NCBI RefSeq assembly: GCF_049243985.1
Contig: NC_135372.1
Coordinates: 69,465,818 to 69,529,817, forward strand
Length of the DNA stretch: 64,000 bases
Direction of reading: 5' to 3'
From: Paroedura picta
Lineage: Eukaryota > Chordata > Lepidosauria > Squamata > Gekkonidae
In this document: positions 33,001 through 42,239 of the stretch, one piece after another
Numbering within the stretch: the stretch's first letter is position 1
Layout: each line of letters starts with the position of its first letter
Made by a program: the position numbers and the translations under genes
Notes under the pieces: generated by a model
Told to the model about the DNA's origin: nothing
The model's input: only the letters and a program-made list of their open reading frames with translations
Database searches by the model: none

Positions 33001-36000
33001 CAGTACAAATTTCAGTTGAATTTATGGTATTAGTGTTTACATTTAATCCTTTCATGACCTGAGGCCCATGTACTAGAAGAATGGCCTCCCAGCATTTCCA
33101 CATGGCAATTCCATTCTTTCCAACAGGGCCTATTGCCAGTGCTCCTTTTTAGATACATTTGATAATTGTCTGAGATTGGAGTTTTGCAGTAACTGAAGAA
33201 GAGTTGGTTCTTATATGCCACTTTTCTCTACCTGAAGGGTCTCAAAGTGGCTTACAGTCACCTTCCCATTCCTCTCCCCACAACAGACACCTTGTGAGGT
33301 GGGTGAGGCTGAGAGAGCTCCGATATCACTGCTTGGTCAGAACAGTTTTATCCGTGCTGTGAGGAGCCCAAGGTCACCCAGCTGGCTACATGCGGGGAAG
33401 GATCAGGGAATCAAACCCAGCTCACCAGATTTGAAGTCTGCACTCCTAACCACTACACCAAACTGCCCCGTGTCTATGAAACAGCCTCCTGGAAAAGACC
33501 TGTTGGAAACCTTATTGGATATAGAAAGCATGGGTAGTATGTTCTGCACAAATGAGCCCTCTTTCTGTCCCCAAGATATTTAATTAATTAATTAATTAAT
33601 ATTTACATACCGCTCTCCCCAGATGCTCAGTGCGGTTTACAGGAAACAGGAAAAAGATACAGATAACAGCAATAACATTATAACAACAATAACGTTAGAG
33701 AATGATGGAACTGCAAAAGAGCCTCAGCTCAACTCTTACTGGGACCCAGTGGGTTAGGTAGATTGGTCGCAGTTGTAGTAGGAGGGGGGCTTGGGGGCCA
33801 TTTGGAAGCAATGGTTTGGATCGATTTCAACCAAATGCCTGGCTGAGAAGCTCCCCTTTGCAGGCCCTGAGGAACTGTTTATTTCAATCTTCTAGGTTGG
33901 AATAGCAACCTGCCAGATTGCAAGAGCTTATGGTTTGAAGGTTTTGGGCACAGCTGGTACTGTGGAAGGAATGAATCTAGTTCTGAAGAATGGAGCCCAC
34001 AAAGTATTTAATCACAGGAAGAAGGATTACTTGCCTCAGATTAAGGTAATGCAGTTATATTTCTGTTCCCTCACAATATTCAATGCTCAATATAATAGCA
34101 TAGGATCTCTGGGCACTACTGGAACATTGACAGAGTGTGGTTACAAGAGGCAGAGCTAGTCACAAAATGGCTGTTGCAGGAGGTGTACCTAACCTCAAAA
34201 TGTCAAAGTGACAAGTTACACATATCAGCTCATTAAAATGAGAGCCAGCATGCTTTATTGGTAAGAATGTCAGACTAGGATCTTGGAGACTCAAGTTCAA
34301 ATTCCCAATCTGACACCCAGGTTGTTGGGTGATCTTGAGTCATTCACACACTAACAGCCTGGAGTACCTCCCAAGGTTGTGAGGATAAAATAGAGAAAGT
34401 GAGAATGTTTCATGCCACTTTTGTGGACTCATTGATGAAAAAAACCTGGAGTGCATATAACTGAAATAAATATCCAATTCAGACAAAGGTACTGTTCAAC
34501 AGGATGCCAAGCCTGTGGTATGCTAATTAGCTATAGGCCCTTCAAATGTACCGCAGGCGTTCCAAAAAGATGTTCTAGTTAGATGCAGTGAGGGTTTCAC
34601 CTCTGCAGTCCAATCTTGTTTAATCAGAAGCAATCCCCACTGTGTTTTTAATATACCATTTCAGATTTGGACAGGAAAACCACTTTTTAATATAAAGCTG
34701 TTATCAGCATTGTACCATAAACAAACAAACAAACCTTCAAGCCGGATCTGCACCAGTATATGCTATGATGAAACCCCAGCAAAATAACAGGCATGTAATG
34801 GGACAAGACCAAGGGGAGAGTTCATTCTCTCTCACATGCACTAGAACACGTAAAAAGAGCAAGCAAAGGAAGGATTAAAAAATAGTGTTTTACATCTCCT
34901 GGAAAGGGGCTGCATGAGCTACCACTCAGTACATCTGCAACCCCCTGGTAGAGTAAATAGCACCCCCTGGGGCCTTTTGGATCAGGATGACCGCATGGGA
35001 GGAAGCTGGAACCCTTCCAGTCCCACATTGCAGTCCTGATCCAAACTGAGTGCCCACAGGGAACTTCCAAGGTGCTATATAATACACATCCCCATGGTGA
35101 CTGAGTGTGAAATGTAATCTATTGTTTGGGCCAAGGGGAAATCTTTTCCAATATGGTTCTTACTCAGCAGGCCCTTTTATGAGTATCCATATAAAATTTA
35201 ATATAGCTGCTTCTGAAAACAAACTTGACAATTCTATGCGTAGATATAGGACAGTGCAACAGTGCCAAATCAGGACTACATGTGCCAAGATTTCTTGGTA
35301 GGCAAAAATATATTCCTCTGTACAATCTCTGCCCCCAAGGCTCAGTGAGGGCAAAGCATGCCTATTGGCCTTTAAGAGCCCCAGAATGCTGAATCTGGCG
35401 GTAAGGCAGAGGGAATTTGCTTCCAAGTTGCAGCCTGTTCTTCAACATTTATTTATTTATTATTCCATTTCTAGGCTGCTGCTCCTGGGTCTGCCAGCTC
35501 CTGGCGGTTTACAACAAACAATTTACAATAAAACTCCTAAAACCCCCAACCCCTCCCACCACACCAGTCCTCACTATCCTTGCCCCCATTACTGTATTTC
35601 TAGGGGACCTGCTTCAGTTAGGCACTTGGAGGAGGGGCAAGATCTTCTTCCCTCTACCTGGCCTCAACTAAATGTCTGGAGGAAAAGCTCTGTCTTGGAA
35701 CTTGGCTAGCTCTGTGAGGGCTCTCGGCACTTCTGGGAGCTCATTCCACCAGGCAGGGGCCAGGGCTGAAAAGAACACAATGAAAGGGAGAGAGAAAAGC
35801 CACTCAGGACTACAGGAACCACTTCCTTCTTGTTTTACCTCAAACATTAGCACTCTGGTCACTTGTGCTAGATTTCTGAAATTCAGGATGTGTTTAGCTG
35901 GGATCTGGCTGGCTATCCCCAGGCTTAGCAGCTGTACTATTTGGGTGGGGAAAGGTCTCTCTAGCTGTTAACTACATTTATACCGCTGCCTTTTTACTCG

Positions 36001-37501
36001 TGTCCCAGCTTCTCTATTACATAATGGTGGTGATGGAAAGTGCTGCCAAGTCAGAGCTGACAACTCAGGGTTTTCAAGGCAAGAGATGTTCAGTGGTGGT
36101 TTGCCATTGCCTGCTTTCACATCACACATACGTAATACCTCACTTGAAATGTTTGGCTTAAAATGGAGTTTGGTGTTTGCTTAAACAGAATGTATTTAAG
36201 TGATCCTGTGAAGTCTTTTAGACAACTTGATTATGTTGAAGTAATGAAAGTAATGCAGCTGTTTGAACAATGCATGCAGAAGAACTGCATTTAGCAGCAA
36301 TGACTTAACCTTTGGGTATTGTGAGTTGTGATTCCCCCCCCCCCCTCAAATCTTTCAAACAGGAAATGTGGACAATTTTGTCATGTGAAATAATAGATTT
36401 TATTTCTTTGTAGGAAACTACTGGTGAAGAAGGCATAGACATAATTATAGAAATGTTGGCTAATGTTAACCTTGCCAATGACTTGCTACTTCTGGCAAAA
36501 GGAGGAAGGGTGATGGTAAGTAGTCATTTCAATTATTTCATTATAAGCTTAAAACAAAAGCTGCAGTTGTCAATACCTCATTTTCCCCCAATCAATTTCA
36601 TGCCAGATTGTGGGAAGCAGAGGCCCCATTGAGATAAACCCTAGAGATACTATGGCAAAGGAATCAAGCATCCGAGGAATTTCTTTATTTTCCACATCAA
36701 AGGTAAAATCATGCAGTTTTTACAGAAATCATTTAGATAAGCTAGCAAATGTTTTCCATAACACTGTCTCAGAGGAATGAGCTGCTCTAGTTCCAGTGTG
36801 ACCTTCTAAAAGTTCCTTTTAATTCCTTTAACACTGTTCTGTCCTGCATGTATTCTTTTCACATTCTAGGAATTTTATGTAAATTCTTGGGAGCTATTTA
36901 CTTCCAGTCCAGTGGACTGATGAGTGAAATAATATTCCAATTATGTAAGTATTTTAAGATTTGATCTTACAATTTGGTGTGCAAATGTTCCATTGACATT
37001 TGGATGTTGGGTAACCAGCCCTCATATATGGATAAGAAAAATTCTAAATACATTCTTCCTGAAATGTTCAAGAATTACAGTTCTAGGGATGGATCCAATC
37101 TAAATTGGCCATTTCCATTGATTTCACACACACCTTTTTTCTGTTGCTGCAGACTCTGCTTATGTCATTCCTTAGGGTCCCCTATCCCCCAGGAGCAGCA
37201 TTTTATGGGAATGGAGAGGGAGGCGTGAAAGTTCAGCTCTTTTGATTGGGAAATTTAGGCTAGATCTCATTTCTGGAGAATGGAAGATTTCTTTCCTGTA
37301 AATATTTAATTGCAAATGTTTTTTTTTTCTGTTTAGGAGGAGCTGGGTGAATGTGCAAATTTGGTCCAAACAGGTATAGAAGCTGGCTGGCTGAAACCAG
37401 CAGTAGGCCCTGAATATCCATTGGAGAAGGTGACAGAAGCTCACAGAGATATAATCCACAGCCAAGGTGCTTTGGGGAAGATGTTGCTTCTTATTCATTA
37501 A
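26948..37501 (+). CDS. CRYZ: CRYZ, zeta-crystallin / NADPH:quinone oxidoreductase (whole coding span, eight exons)
   Basis: CRYZ is a cytosolic member of the medium-chain dehydrogenase/reductase superfamily that reduces quinones by one electron with NADPH. It also binds AU-rich mRNA elements and is a lens crystallin in a few mammals (family knowledge). Coding exons are 26948-27058, 28730-28882, 30852-31015, 31932-31983, 33896-34045, 36414-36515, 36607-36702 and 37337-37501. They join in frame to 330 codons; human has 329. The N-terminal GroES-like domain holds [14 protein letters not shown] and [15 protein letters not shown]. The Rossmann fold holds the NADPH-binding VHGASGGVG (residues 154-162), then [17 protein letters not shown] and the adjacent [10 protein letters not shown] block. 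No zinc-ligand cysteine set is visible, as expected for this subfamily. All sites are GT/AG and there is no internal stop. It shares its promoter area with TYW3 and is followed by ERICH3, as in human. Confidence 0.98.
27293..28639 (+). mobile_element. Helitron-like element, 1.35 kb, with large GC-rich cargo
   Basis: It starts A|TCTGTAACCGCTCCGTGG and ends with a hairpin gcccgctgca / tgcagcgggc (28602-28628), then ttaatttctag|t. Insertion between A and T with no target duplication is the Helitron pattern. A subterminal stem gagggcccaattggctg / cagccgattgggccctc lies near 27401-27442. The 1.1-kb interior is extremely C-rich, open in several frames and ends in a (CT)n tract (about 28508-28560). 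No Rep/helicase is present. Confidence 0.8.
28508..28560. repeat. (CT)n microsatellite
   Basis: CT repeats with few interruptions inside the Helitron-like cargo. Confidence 0.85.
28730..28882 (+). CDS. CRYZ: CRYZ coding exon 2
   Basis: This exon encodes residues 38-88: [20 protein letters not shown], then [18 protein letters not shown], then [11 protein letters not shown]. It is nearly the human sequence in the catalytic, GroES-like domain. It is phase 0 at both ends, with acceptor cttcttcag. Confidence 0.97.
29203..29355 (+). mobile_element. reptile retroelement fragment ('catctagtccagcatcct' type)
   Basis: aagaacataaaatatgtcct, then gaccatctagtccagcatcc and ttctagcgccagtattcagag match a common reptile SINE/CR1-related repeat. 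The class is not certain. Confidence 0.5.
29472..29735 (-). mobile_element. tRNA-derived SINE, 'gttcttatatgc' family
   Basis: Near-full-length reverse copy ending ccactacaccaaattggccc. It lacks the usual cacaacagacacc block (short deletion near 29564). Confidence 0.85.
30852..31015 (+). CDS. CRYZ: CRYZ coding exon 3
   Basis: This exon encodes residues 89-142 plus two bases. [18 protein letters not shown] and [15 protein letters not shown] match human [17 protein letters not shown] and DFKQGAAIGIPYFTA. The donor is gtaaga. Confidence 0.97.
31016..31931 (+). other. CRYZ: CRYZ intron after coding exon 3
   Basis: It is dominated by the hAT MITE at 31296-31681. Confidence 0.8.
31296..31681. mobile_element. 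hAT MITE, CAGTGGTC family, copy 2
   Basis: 386 bases. Ends are CAGTGGTCCCCAACCCGC and GCGGACCGCTG. The perfect 8-bp duplication ttctagag lies at 31288-31295 and 31682-31689. The interior is GC-rich with internal inverted copies of the gcttgcggcccggcaagctt type. Confidence 0.95.
31932..31983 (+). CDS. CRYZ: CRYZ coding exon 4
   Basis: A 52-base exon encoding [18 protein letters not shown] (codon 143 split at its start). It carries the first part of the NADPH-binding glycine motif; the motif is completed by the next exon (VG). The donor is gtaagt. Confidence 0.97.
33195..33467 (-). mobile_element. tRNA-derived SINE, 'gttcttatatgc' family
   Basis: Near-full-length reverse copy ending ccactacaccaaactgcccc. 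Confidence 0.85.
33577..33890 (-). mobile_element. CR1-type LINE 3' end
   Basis: A (TTAA)n-like tail at 33581-33602 is followed by taccgctctccccagatgct and gcggtttacaggaaacagga, the complement of a CR1 3' UTR. It runs to within about ten bases of the CRYZ exon 5 acceptor. Confidence 0.6.
33896..34045 (+). CDS. CRYZ: CRYZ coding exon 5
   Basis: This exon encodes residues 161-210, [15 protein letters not shown] through LPQIK. It completes the Rossmann glycine motif and contains [10 protein letters not shown]. The acceptor follows within a few bases of an old retroelement fragment. Confidence 0.97.
34240..34452 (+). mobile_element. Sauria-type tRNA SINE
   Basis: Sense copy. The head is agagccagcatgctttattgg with the B-box-like gttcaaattcccaatc; the body is gggtgatcttgagtcattca and gttgtgaggataaaatagag. 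Confidence 0.7.
35441..35850 (-). mobile_element. CR1-type LINE 3' fragment
   Basis: It starts with an atttatttattatt tail, then gctcctggcggtttacaaca. It includes the complement of the C-terminal block (gagctcattccaccaggcag, ggccagggctgaaaagaaca), corresponding to the [19 protein letters not shown] reading. Confidence 0.8.
36028..36122 (-). mobile_element. 5S-rRNA-derived SINE, 3' part only
   Basis: gtgctgccaagtcagagctg, then ttttcaaggcaagagatgtt and ggtggtttgccattgcctgc match the body of the copy at 18781 (complement). Confidence 0.65.
36414..36515 (+). CDS. CRYZ: CRYZ coding exon 6
   Basis: This exon encodes residues 211-244, with [17 protein letters not shown] and LLAKGGRVM. The block matches human [17 protein letters not shown]. 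It is phase 0, with donor gtaagt. Confidence 0.97.
36607..36702 (+). CDS. CRYZ: CRYZ coding exon 7
   Basis: This exon encodes residues 245-276, [20 protein letters not shown] through LFSTSK, near-identical to human [20 protein letters not shown]. The preceding intron is only 91 bases. Confidence 0.97.
36703..37336 (+). other. CRYZ: CRYZ intron after coding exon 7
   Basis: It contains the repeat at 37084-37225. Nothing else was recognised. Confidence 0.8.
37084..37225. repeat. interspersed repeat, copy also at 16388
   Basis: It has gcagactctgcttatgtcat, then tccttagggtcccctatccc and agcagcattttatgggaatg. Confidence 0.4.
37337..37501 (+). CDS. CRYZ: CRYZ coding exon 8 with stop codon
   Basis: This exon encodes residues 277-330. 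[20 protein letters not shown] and [11 protein letters not shown] match human IGWLKPVIGSQYPLEKVAEA and GATGKMILLL. The stop TAA is at 37499-37501. Confidence 0.97.
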   Translation, partial: EELGECANLVQTGIEAGWLKPAVGPEYPLEKVTEAHRDIIHSQGALGKMLLLIH

Positions 37502-38990
37502 GTACCTATGCATTATTGTGAACAATGATCACAGTATTCCTGGAATAGTTTGCAAATTATGAATTTGGGATGTAAGAAACAACAGTTGCAATAGTCTCTG
37601 ACTTGAATATATTATACCAGATCTAAAGATTAGTTATTAATGACTGAGTGGCCTGTGATATTCTTTGTTTTTTGTATGGAGCCTATAAAAGATGTCCTTT
37701 CTGCTGCATTCACATGGTGCTACTGTCGGGACTCTTTTTCAATGTACTTGCTGAGAACAGAATTGTGTCTCAAATCCCTGTTCATTCAAAATAAAGATAC
37801 ATATGATGCAGTAAATAGTTTATATGTTCTTTTTCCCCTTCTTTTGTACAAGAAGAAAACTCTGCATGAATATGATATGCATTTGCATGGCTGGGGCATG
37901 TAACCAGTACATATTTACTGCCATAACATGCTAATGTTCAATATCCCTGAGATTTGCAGGAATCCAAAGATTTAGTCATGACTTGTGAACTAGTATTCAA
38001 TAAACATAAATTCCAGGTCTAATCTGAGTTTCCTTTTGGTGGTACTTGTAGTATGTTCTCATTTATGTTACTTTGTCTTTGTCTGACATTTTAACAGCAC
38101 TATGCAAAAAAAAATGTTGCAATTGCTAAATTATTTTACCACATCTCATAAGGTATTGAATGGGGTGAAGAGCCCTGCCCCTTACCTGGGCTGGTAGTGG
38201 CCCTGGGTGGGCAGTGCAGGCTGTGCCAATGGTCAAAGCAACCATGTTGAGCTCCCAATAGAAGCCCCACCCAAGAACAAGCCAGGAAGGTCTGTGCAGG
38301 CCACATCATGGAGAAACTTGGCTGGGATGCTTCCCAAGCTGGCCACATCCTCCATGCAACATGAAGAAGAGGCAAGGCTAGATTGCTGAGTCACACCCAC
38401 GGGCAGTCCCACTGATGAGACCAGCAGCATCCACAGCCCTCTTAGTCCAGCTTGGGCCAGAGGAGAGATCCTGTAAGTAGTAGAAGAGGAAGGAGCACAG
38501 GAAAGGAAGGGCTGGGCCAGGATTCCAGCCACCTCTGCTGTCCGCACCTAGCAGGCCCATGCCTTTTTCATGAGGCCTTTAAAAAGTCCAGGGCTGCCCC
38601 ACACAGAGGAAATTCTTCAAGCAGCCAAGGAAGATGATCCATACCTCTACCCTGCAGTCAAAGGAGAGGTGTGGAGTTAAGCTATAAATCTTGAGAAGTT
38701 AATAGAAAGGCTTTATATAAATTCCCTCACAAGAAGTTGAAATTTACAATTGTGTGATCCTTTGTATTATGTTCAATGAGAAGCATGTAAAATGGTACTA
38801 AGGCAGTAAGAAATAGGAGCTAAAATCTATCATTTTAAATTCATTTTACTCTTATATTATGTAATATAATATATGCTACCCTTCCCAGAAGGCTCAGGGC
38901 AGCTCACACAGGGTAAAAATACAACACAGCTATGCAATATAATATAACAAAGTTTATGATTTAAAAAATTAAAATTTAATTTATCATTTA
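37502..38990. other. CRYZ 3' UTR and CRYZ-ERICH3 intergenic DNA
   Basis: The first 0.3-0.5 kb is the probable CRYZ 3' UTR. A GC-richer patch at 38160-38640 has no recognised gene or repeat. A short minus-strand CR1-like tail (gctacccttcccagaaggct) lies near 38875. Confidence 0.5.
37790..37795 (+). terminator. CRYZ: candidate CRYZ polyadenylation signal (proximal)
   Basis: AATAAA lies 289 bases after the CRYZ stop. A second AATAAA occurs at 37999-38004. Either could end the transcript; the sequence alone does not choose between them. Confidence 0.5.
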
Positions 38991-38993
38991 AAC

Positions 38994-39222
38994 CAGGCTT
39001 TATCATTCAGGGTTTTGTGAAACCTTGTGTTTTCCTGACGGCCTTGGAAGGTTTCATGAATGGGTGGGAGTTAATTAATTTAAAAATATTTTTTAAAAAT
39101 TAGTTAAACAAATATTGGGTGATATGACCATATATGGTCATGGTGACCCTTCCCCAAATGGCTAATGATGGGCTGGGAGGGGGTGGGAATGGGAGGGGCC
39201 CTGAGTGGTTATGTACGCAGCT
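38994..39222 (+). mobile_element. hAT-type MITE, TTTCTCAAC family, 3' end missing
   Basis: It starts caggctttatcattcagggt and shares aaaccttg, gaatgggtgggagttaatta and atgaccatatatggtcatg with the copy at 10187. The right TIR is absent; a CR1 fragment follows. Confidence 0.6.
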
Positions 39223-39227
39223 AGAAA

Positions 39228-39437
39228 AATGTGGTGGAGTATCTTCCTGGGGGGGGGGGGTGGCAACAGATCTCTCCACACTGGCCTCAGCCATAGACCT
39301 GGTGGAAGAGCTCTGTCTTGCAAGCTCCCGCAGGGCCCACAGCTCATCCGGGAGCTTATTCCACCACATTTTTCTTGCTCCATCAGTGGTGGCCAGCAGT
39401 TCTGCCCTGTGCCCCGGTGGGAGTAGGTGGGGGGTTT

Positions 39438-39475
<38 letters not shown>

Positions 39476-39608
39476 CCTCAACCATAGGCATAGTGAAATA
39501 GCTGTTTTGCAAGCCTTGCAAATCAACTTAAACTTCTGCAGGGCTCTGATCTTGCTAGGTAGAGCATTCCACCAGGAATCCAGGGCCCTGGATCTAGTTG
39601 AGGCCAGC
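39228..39608 (-). mobile_element. CR1-type LINE 3' fragments interrupted by (AT)n
   Basis: Both 39286-39410 and 39478-39608 read on the minus strand as the CR1 C-terminal block (complement of ctggtggaagagctctgtct and of gcattccaccaggaatccag). They lie on either side of the (AT)n tract. They appear to be two partial copies of the same region rather than one continuous copy. Confidence 0.65.
39440..39473. repeat. (AT)n microsatellite
   Basis: Seventeen uninterrupted TA units. Confidence 0.95.
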
Positions 39609-39914
39609 GGCGAAGGAGCGCCCGGCACGACAGAAGCCGCTGCCTCCCACCTCCCCCGTTCTCCCTGCTTCTGCCGAGCCGGGCGCTCCCGCCGCGTCAA
39701 GCCGCCGGGCAGGGAGCCCCCGGCCTCGAGGAACACACCACCGCCACAAGAAGATGGCCGCCGCCCAGAAGACGCCGCGAAGGAGCCGCCCGCCGTCGCT
39801 GTAGCTCTCTCTCCGGTAAGCCACCTTTCCTCTCCCTGCCCTCGCCAGTCCCTCGCTCTCCCCCCCCCTGCTAGCGCCCATTGTATTTGGGATACAATGG
39901 GCTTTTTTTACTAG
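39609..39914 (+). mobile_element. Helitron-like element, 3' part with first-exon-like cargo
   Basis: It ends with a hairpin gcccattgtat / atacaatgggc (39876-39902), then ttttttactag|t. The cargo is CpG-rich and has aagatggccgcc (39751-39762) and a donor-like ccg|gtaagc (39815/39816). The left boundary is unclear because the cargo runs straight out of CR1 sequence. Confidence 0.65.
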
Positions 39915-39915
39915 T

Positions 39916-40790
39916 ATTTAATAATACATCATTGATTTCCTCCTGTTTTCTATTTTGGCGCTTGTGCTACAGAAACAGTAGGAGTGTTTACTTGTTAACT
40001 TCTCACCAGAAGGTGTCATACTAGTCCCTGTTTTGAATGTAGTTTTTATCTTCAGTGATGAGATGCATCTCACTTTTTCCCAGTGATGGAAGGGAGAAAT
40101 AATCATAACAGCATTTGCCAAAATACAATTTCACACTTTCTACTTGCGACACACATGGCATATTACCTGAAGAGATCTGAAAAATCTGTAGACTGTTATT
40201 CCTTTTAATGTTGTTTAAACATCTGTTTGATTATGCTTTGTTTACCATTAAGCATTATAATACAAAACCCTCTCCCATCACAGAGAAGAATCAAAATGTG
40301 TTTGAAATGCCTATGAGATGGGTGAACTATACAGAGATGGCAAACTGATCCCAATTCTATAATTGCACTAGGTACTGAAAGTGGTGTTATAAGTTATCTA
40401 GTGTAGGGAGAGCTGAATTTTTTATACTGTAATAAAATCTTCAGAGCATGGAGAATTAGTTGGTGCTGAGGTTGGAAGGAGGGTTGCAAGAGATCAGAAT
40501 CATGATGCAGTTTAAAGGCTGCTCACTGACATTTGAAACACTGTACATTATGCTATAGGACTGGATTACTGTACTAGTGCTGAAATTAGCAAAGTACCAG
40601 AATCAAATTCTACATGAATTTGCAGTTCAAAAATTACTTAAACCATGTGCACATTCACAGTGTTTATAAATTCACAGCTTAACTGTTGCACTATAAAAGT
40701 AGCAAATACACTGTAGTCTTGTTCTGTACGTTTTCTTAAAAGCTAGGCTTCAAACAGCAGTACTTACTGCGGTTGTTTTCAGCTAGCCAT
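39916..40790. other. gene-free intergenic DNA
   Basis: AT-rich; nothing recognised. Confidence 0.5.
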
Positions 40791-40795
40791 CACAT

Positions 40796-41086
40796 CAGCC
40801 TTTCTCAACTTTTTTACCATTGAGAAACCCATGAAACATTTTTTAGGCCTTGAGAAACCCCAAAAGTGCTGTGATTGTGCAGAATATGGTGGGGAAGCAT
40901 AGCGCATATGGGCCCCACCCCTTCCCATTTTGGGAGAGTTGGGTGAACATTAACATATATGGTCACATCACCTGATAAATATTTAACAAATTTAAAAATA
41001 TATTAAAATAATTCCACCAATTCAGGAAACCCTTTCAGGGCTGTCAAGAAACCCCAGTTTTAGGAAACCCTGGTTGAGAATGCCTG
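40796..41086 (-). mobile_element. hAT-type MITE, TTTCTCAAC family, inverted copy
   Basis: It starts cagcctttctcaactttttt (complement of the right end of the 10187 copy) and ends ccctggttgagaatgcctg. The flanks catcacat and ctttacaa match at only 5 of 8 positions, so it is an older insertion. Confidence 0.65.
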
Positions 41087-41089
41087 CTT

Positions 41090-41710
41090 TACAATGTAGG
41101 ATGTTTTCAGAGATCAGAAATGCAGATTTTAATTTTTTTTTACTAAATAATCTAATACACTTCTGTTTGTCATATTGCATACAATGCACAGTACTTGCCC
41201 AACACACCAACTTAGTAAATTCTACAATGGGTTGTTCTTGTGCAGCTGGACATGGACATCTGCAGAAATAATTTGGTGGTCAGGGTGGATTGGAGCAAGC
41301 TGTATAAGCTAATAACTGTTTGCTTGATGGTGCTGTGCTTATGCCACTTTGTCTAATCTTGTGCACAATTACAAGGAGCAAAACAAATATATATACTTGG
41401 CCTCCATCAAACTGCCACAGGTGACTGACCAGTGTAATGTGTGGGTTTATGTTATAGGTTGGTAGCTAACCTATAAGATACAGGTTAAATTTGTCCATTT
41501 AACAATATAATTCAAAGAAAACCCAGTGGAGTGTGCCAAAAGGGTCATTAGCTAATTACATACATTGCCCTTTATAGGTCTTATCTCATTGCTCAGCCAA
41601 CAAACAAACCAAGTTCTCATAAGATAACTTAATTAGGCTGGTCCTGCACATAGGTCTTCTCTGGTGTGTATATTGGAAGTTGAAGGGAGAATGTTTTAAG
41701 GACAACCATT
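41090..41710. other. gene-free intergenic DNA
   Basis: AT-rich; nothing recognised. Confidence 0.5.
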
Positions 41711-41715
41711 TTAAT

Positions 41716-41993
41716 AGAAGAAGAAGAGGAGTTGGTTCTTATGTGCCACTTTTCTCTACCTGAAGGAGTCTCAAAGCGGCTTACAGTCACCTTCCCATTC
41801 TTCTCCACGCAACAGACACCTGTGAGGTGGGTGAGGCTGAGAGAGCCCTAATATCACTGCCCGGTCAGAACAGCTTTATCAGTGCTGTAGCGAGTCCAAG
41901 GTCACCCAGCTGGCTGCATGTGGGGGAGTGCAGAATCAAACCCAGCATGCCAGATTAGAATTCTGCACACCTAACCACTACACCAAACTGGCA
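41716..41993 (-). mobile_element. tRNA-derived SINE, 'gttcttatatgc' family
   Basis: Full-length reverse copy from the GAA-rich tail to ccactacaccaaactggc. Confidence 0.88.
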
Positions 41994-42003
41994 AATAGCA
42001 ATG

Positions 42004-42188
42004 GGAAAGTTTCTTAGGTCTGCCAGTTCTGGGTTGGGAAATACCTGGAGACTTTGGCAGTGGAGCTGGGAGTGAGTGAGATTTGGTGCAGGGAGGGACC
42101 TCAGTGGAGTCTAATATGGAGTCCACCCTCCAAAGCAGCCATTTCCCCCAGTGGAATGGAACTCTTTATAGACTGGAGACGAGTTGTT
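42004..42188. repeat. 'GTTGCCAAC' interspersed repeat
   Basis: It has ttctgggttgggaaatacct, then ggagggacctcagtggagtc and tccaccctccaaagcagcca. It abuts the left edge of the ERICH3 CpG-rich block. Confidence 0.5.
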
Positions 42189-42239
42189 TCACATATAATA
42201 ACACAGTATAATATGCTTCCTTCCCCATGACTCACGTAA

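Larger units (their letters stand above)
31984..33895 (+). other. CRYZ: CRYZ intron after coding exon 4
   Basis: It contains a SINE (33195-33467) and a minus-strand CR1 tail (33577-33890). The rest is unremarkable. Confidence 0.8.
34046..36413 (+). other. CRYZ: CRYZ intron after coding exon 5
   Basis: It contains a Sauria-type SINE (34240), a CR1 fragment (35441) and a 5S SINE fragment (36028). A poly-C run lies at about 36335-36346. Confidence 0.8.

Noticed and set aside
39318-39914. 198-codon frame containing an IY repeat
   Set aside because: It reads through antisense CR1, an (AT)n microsatellite and Helitron-like cargo, so it is not a gene.
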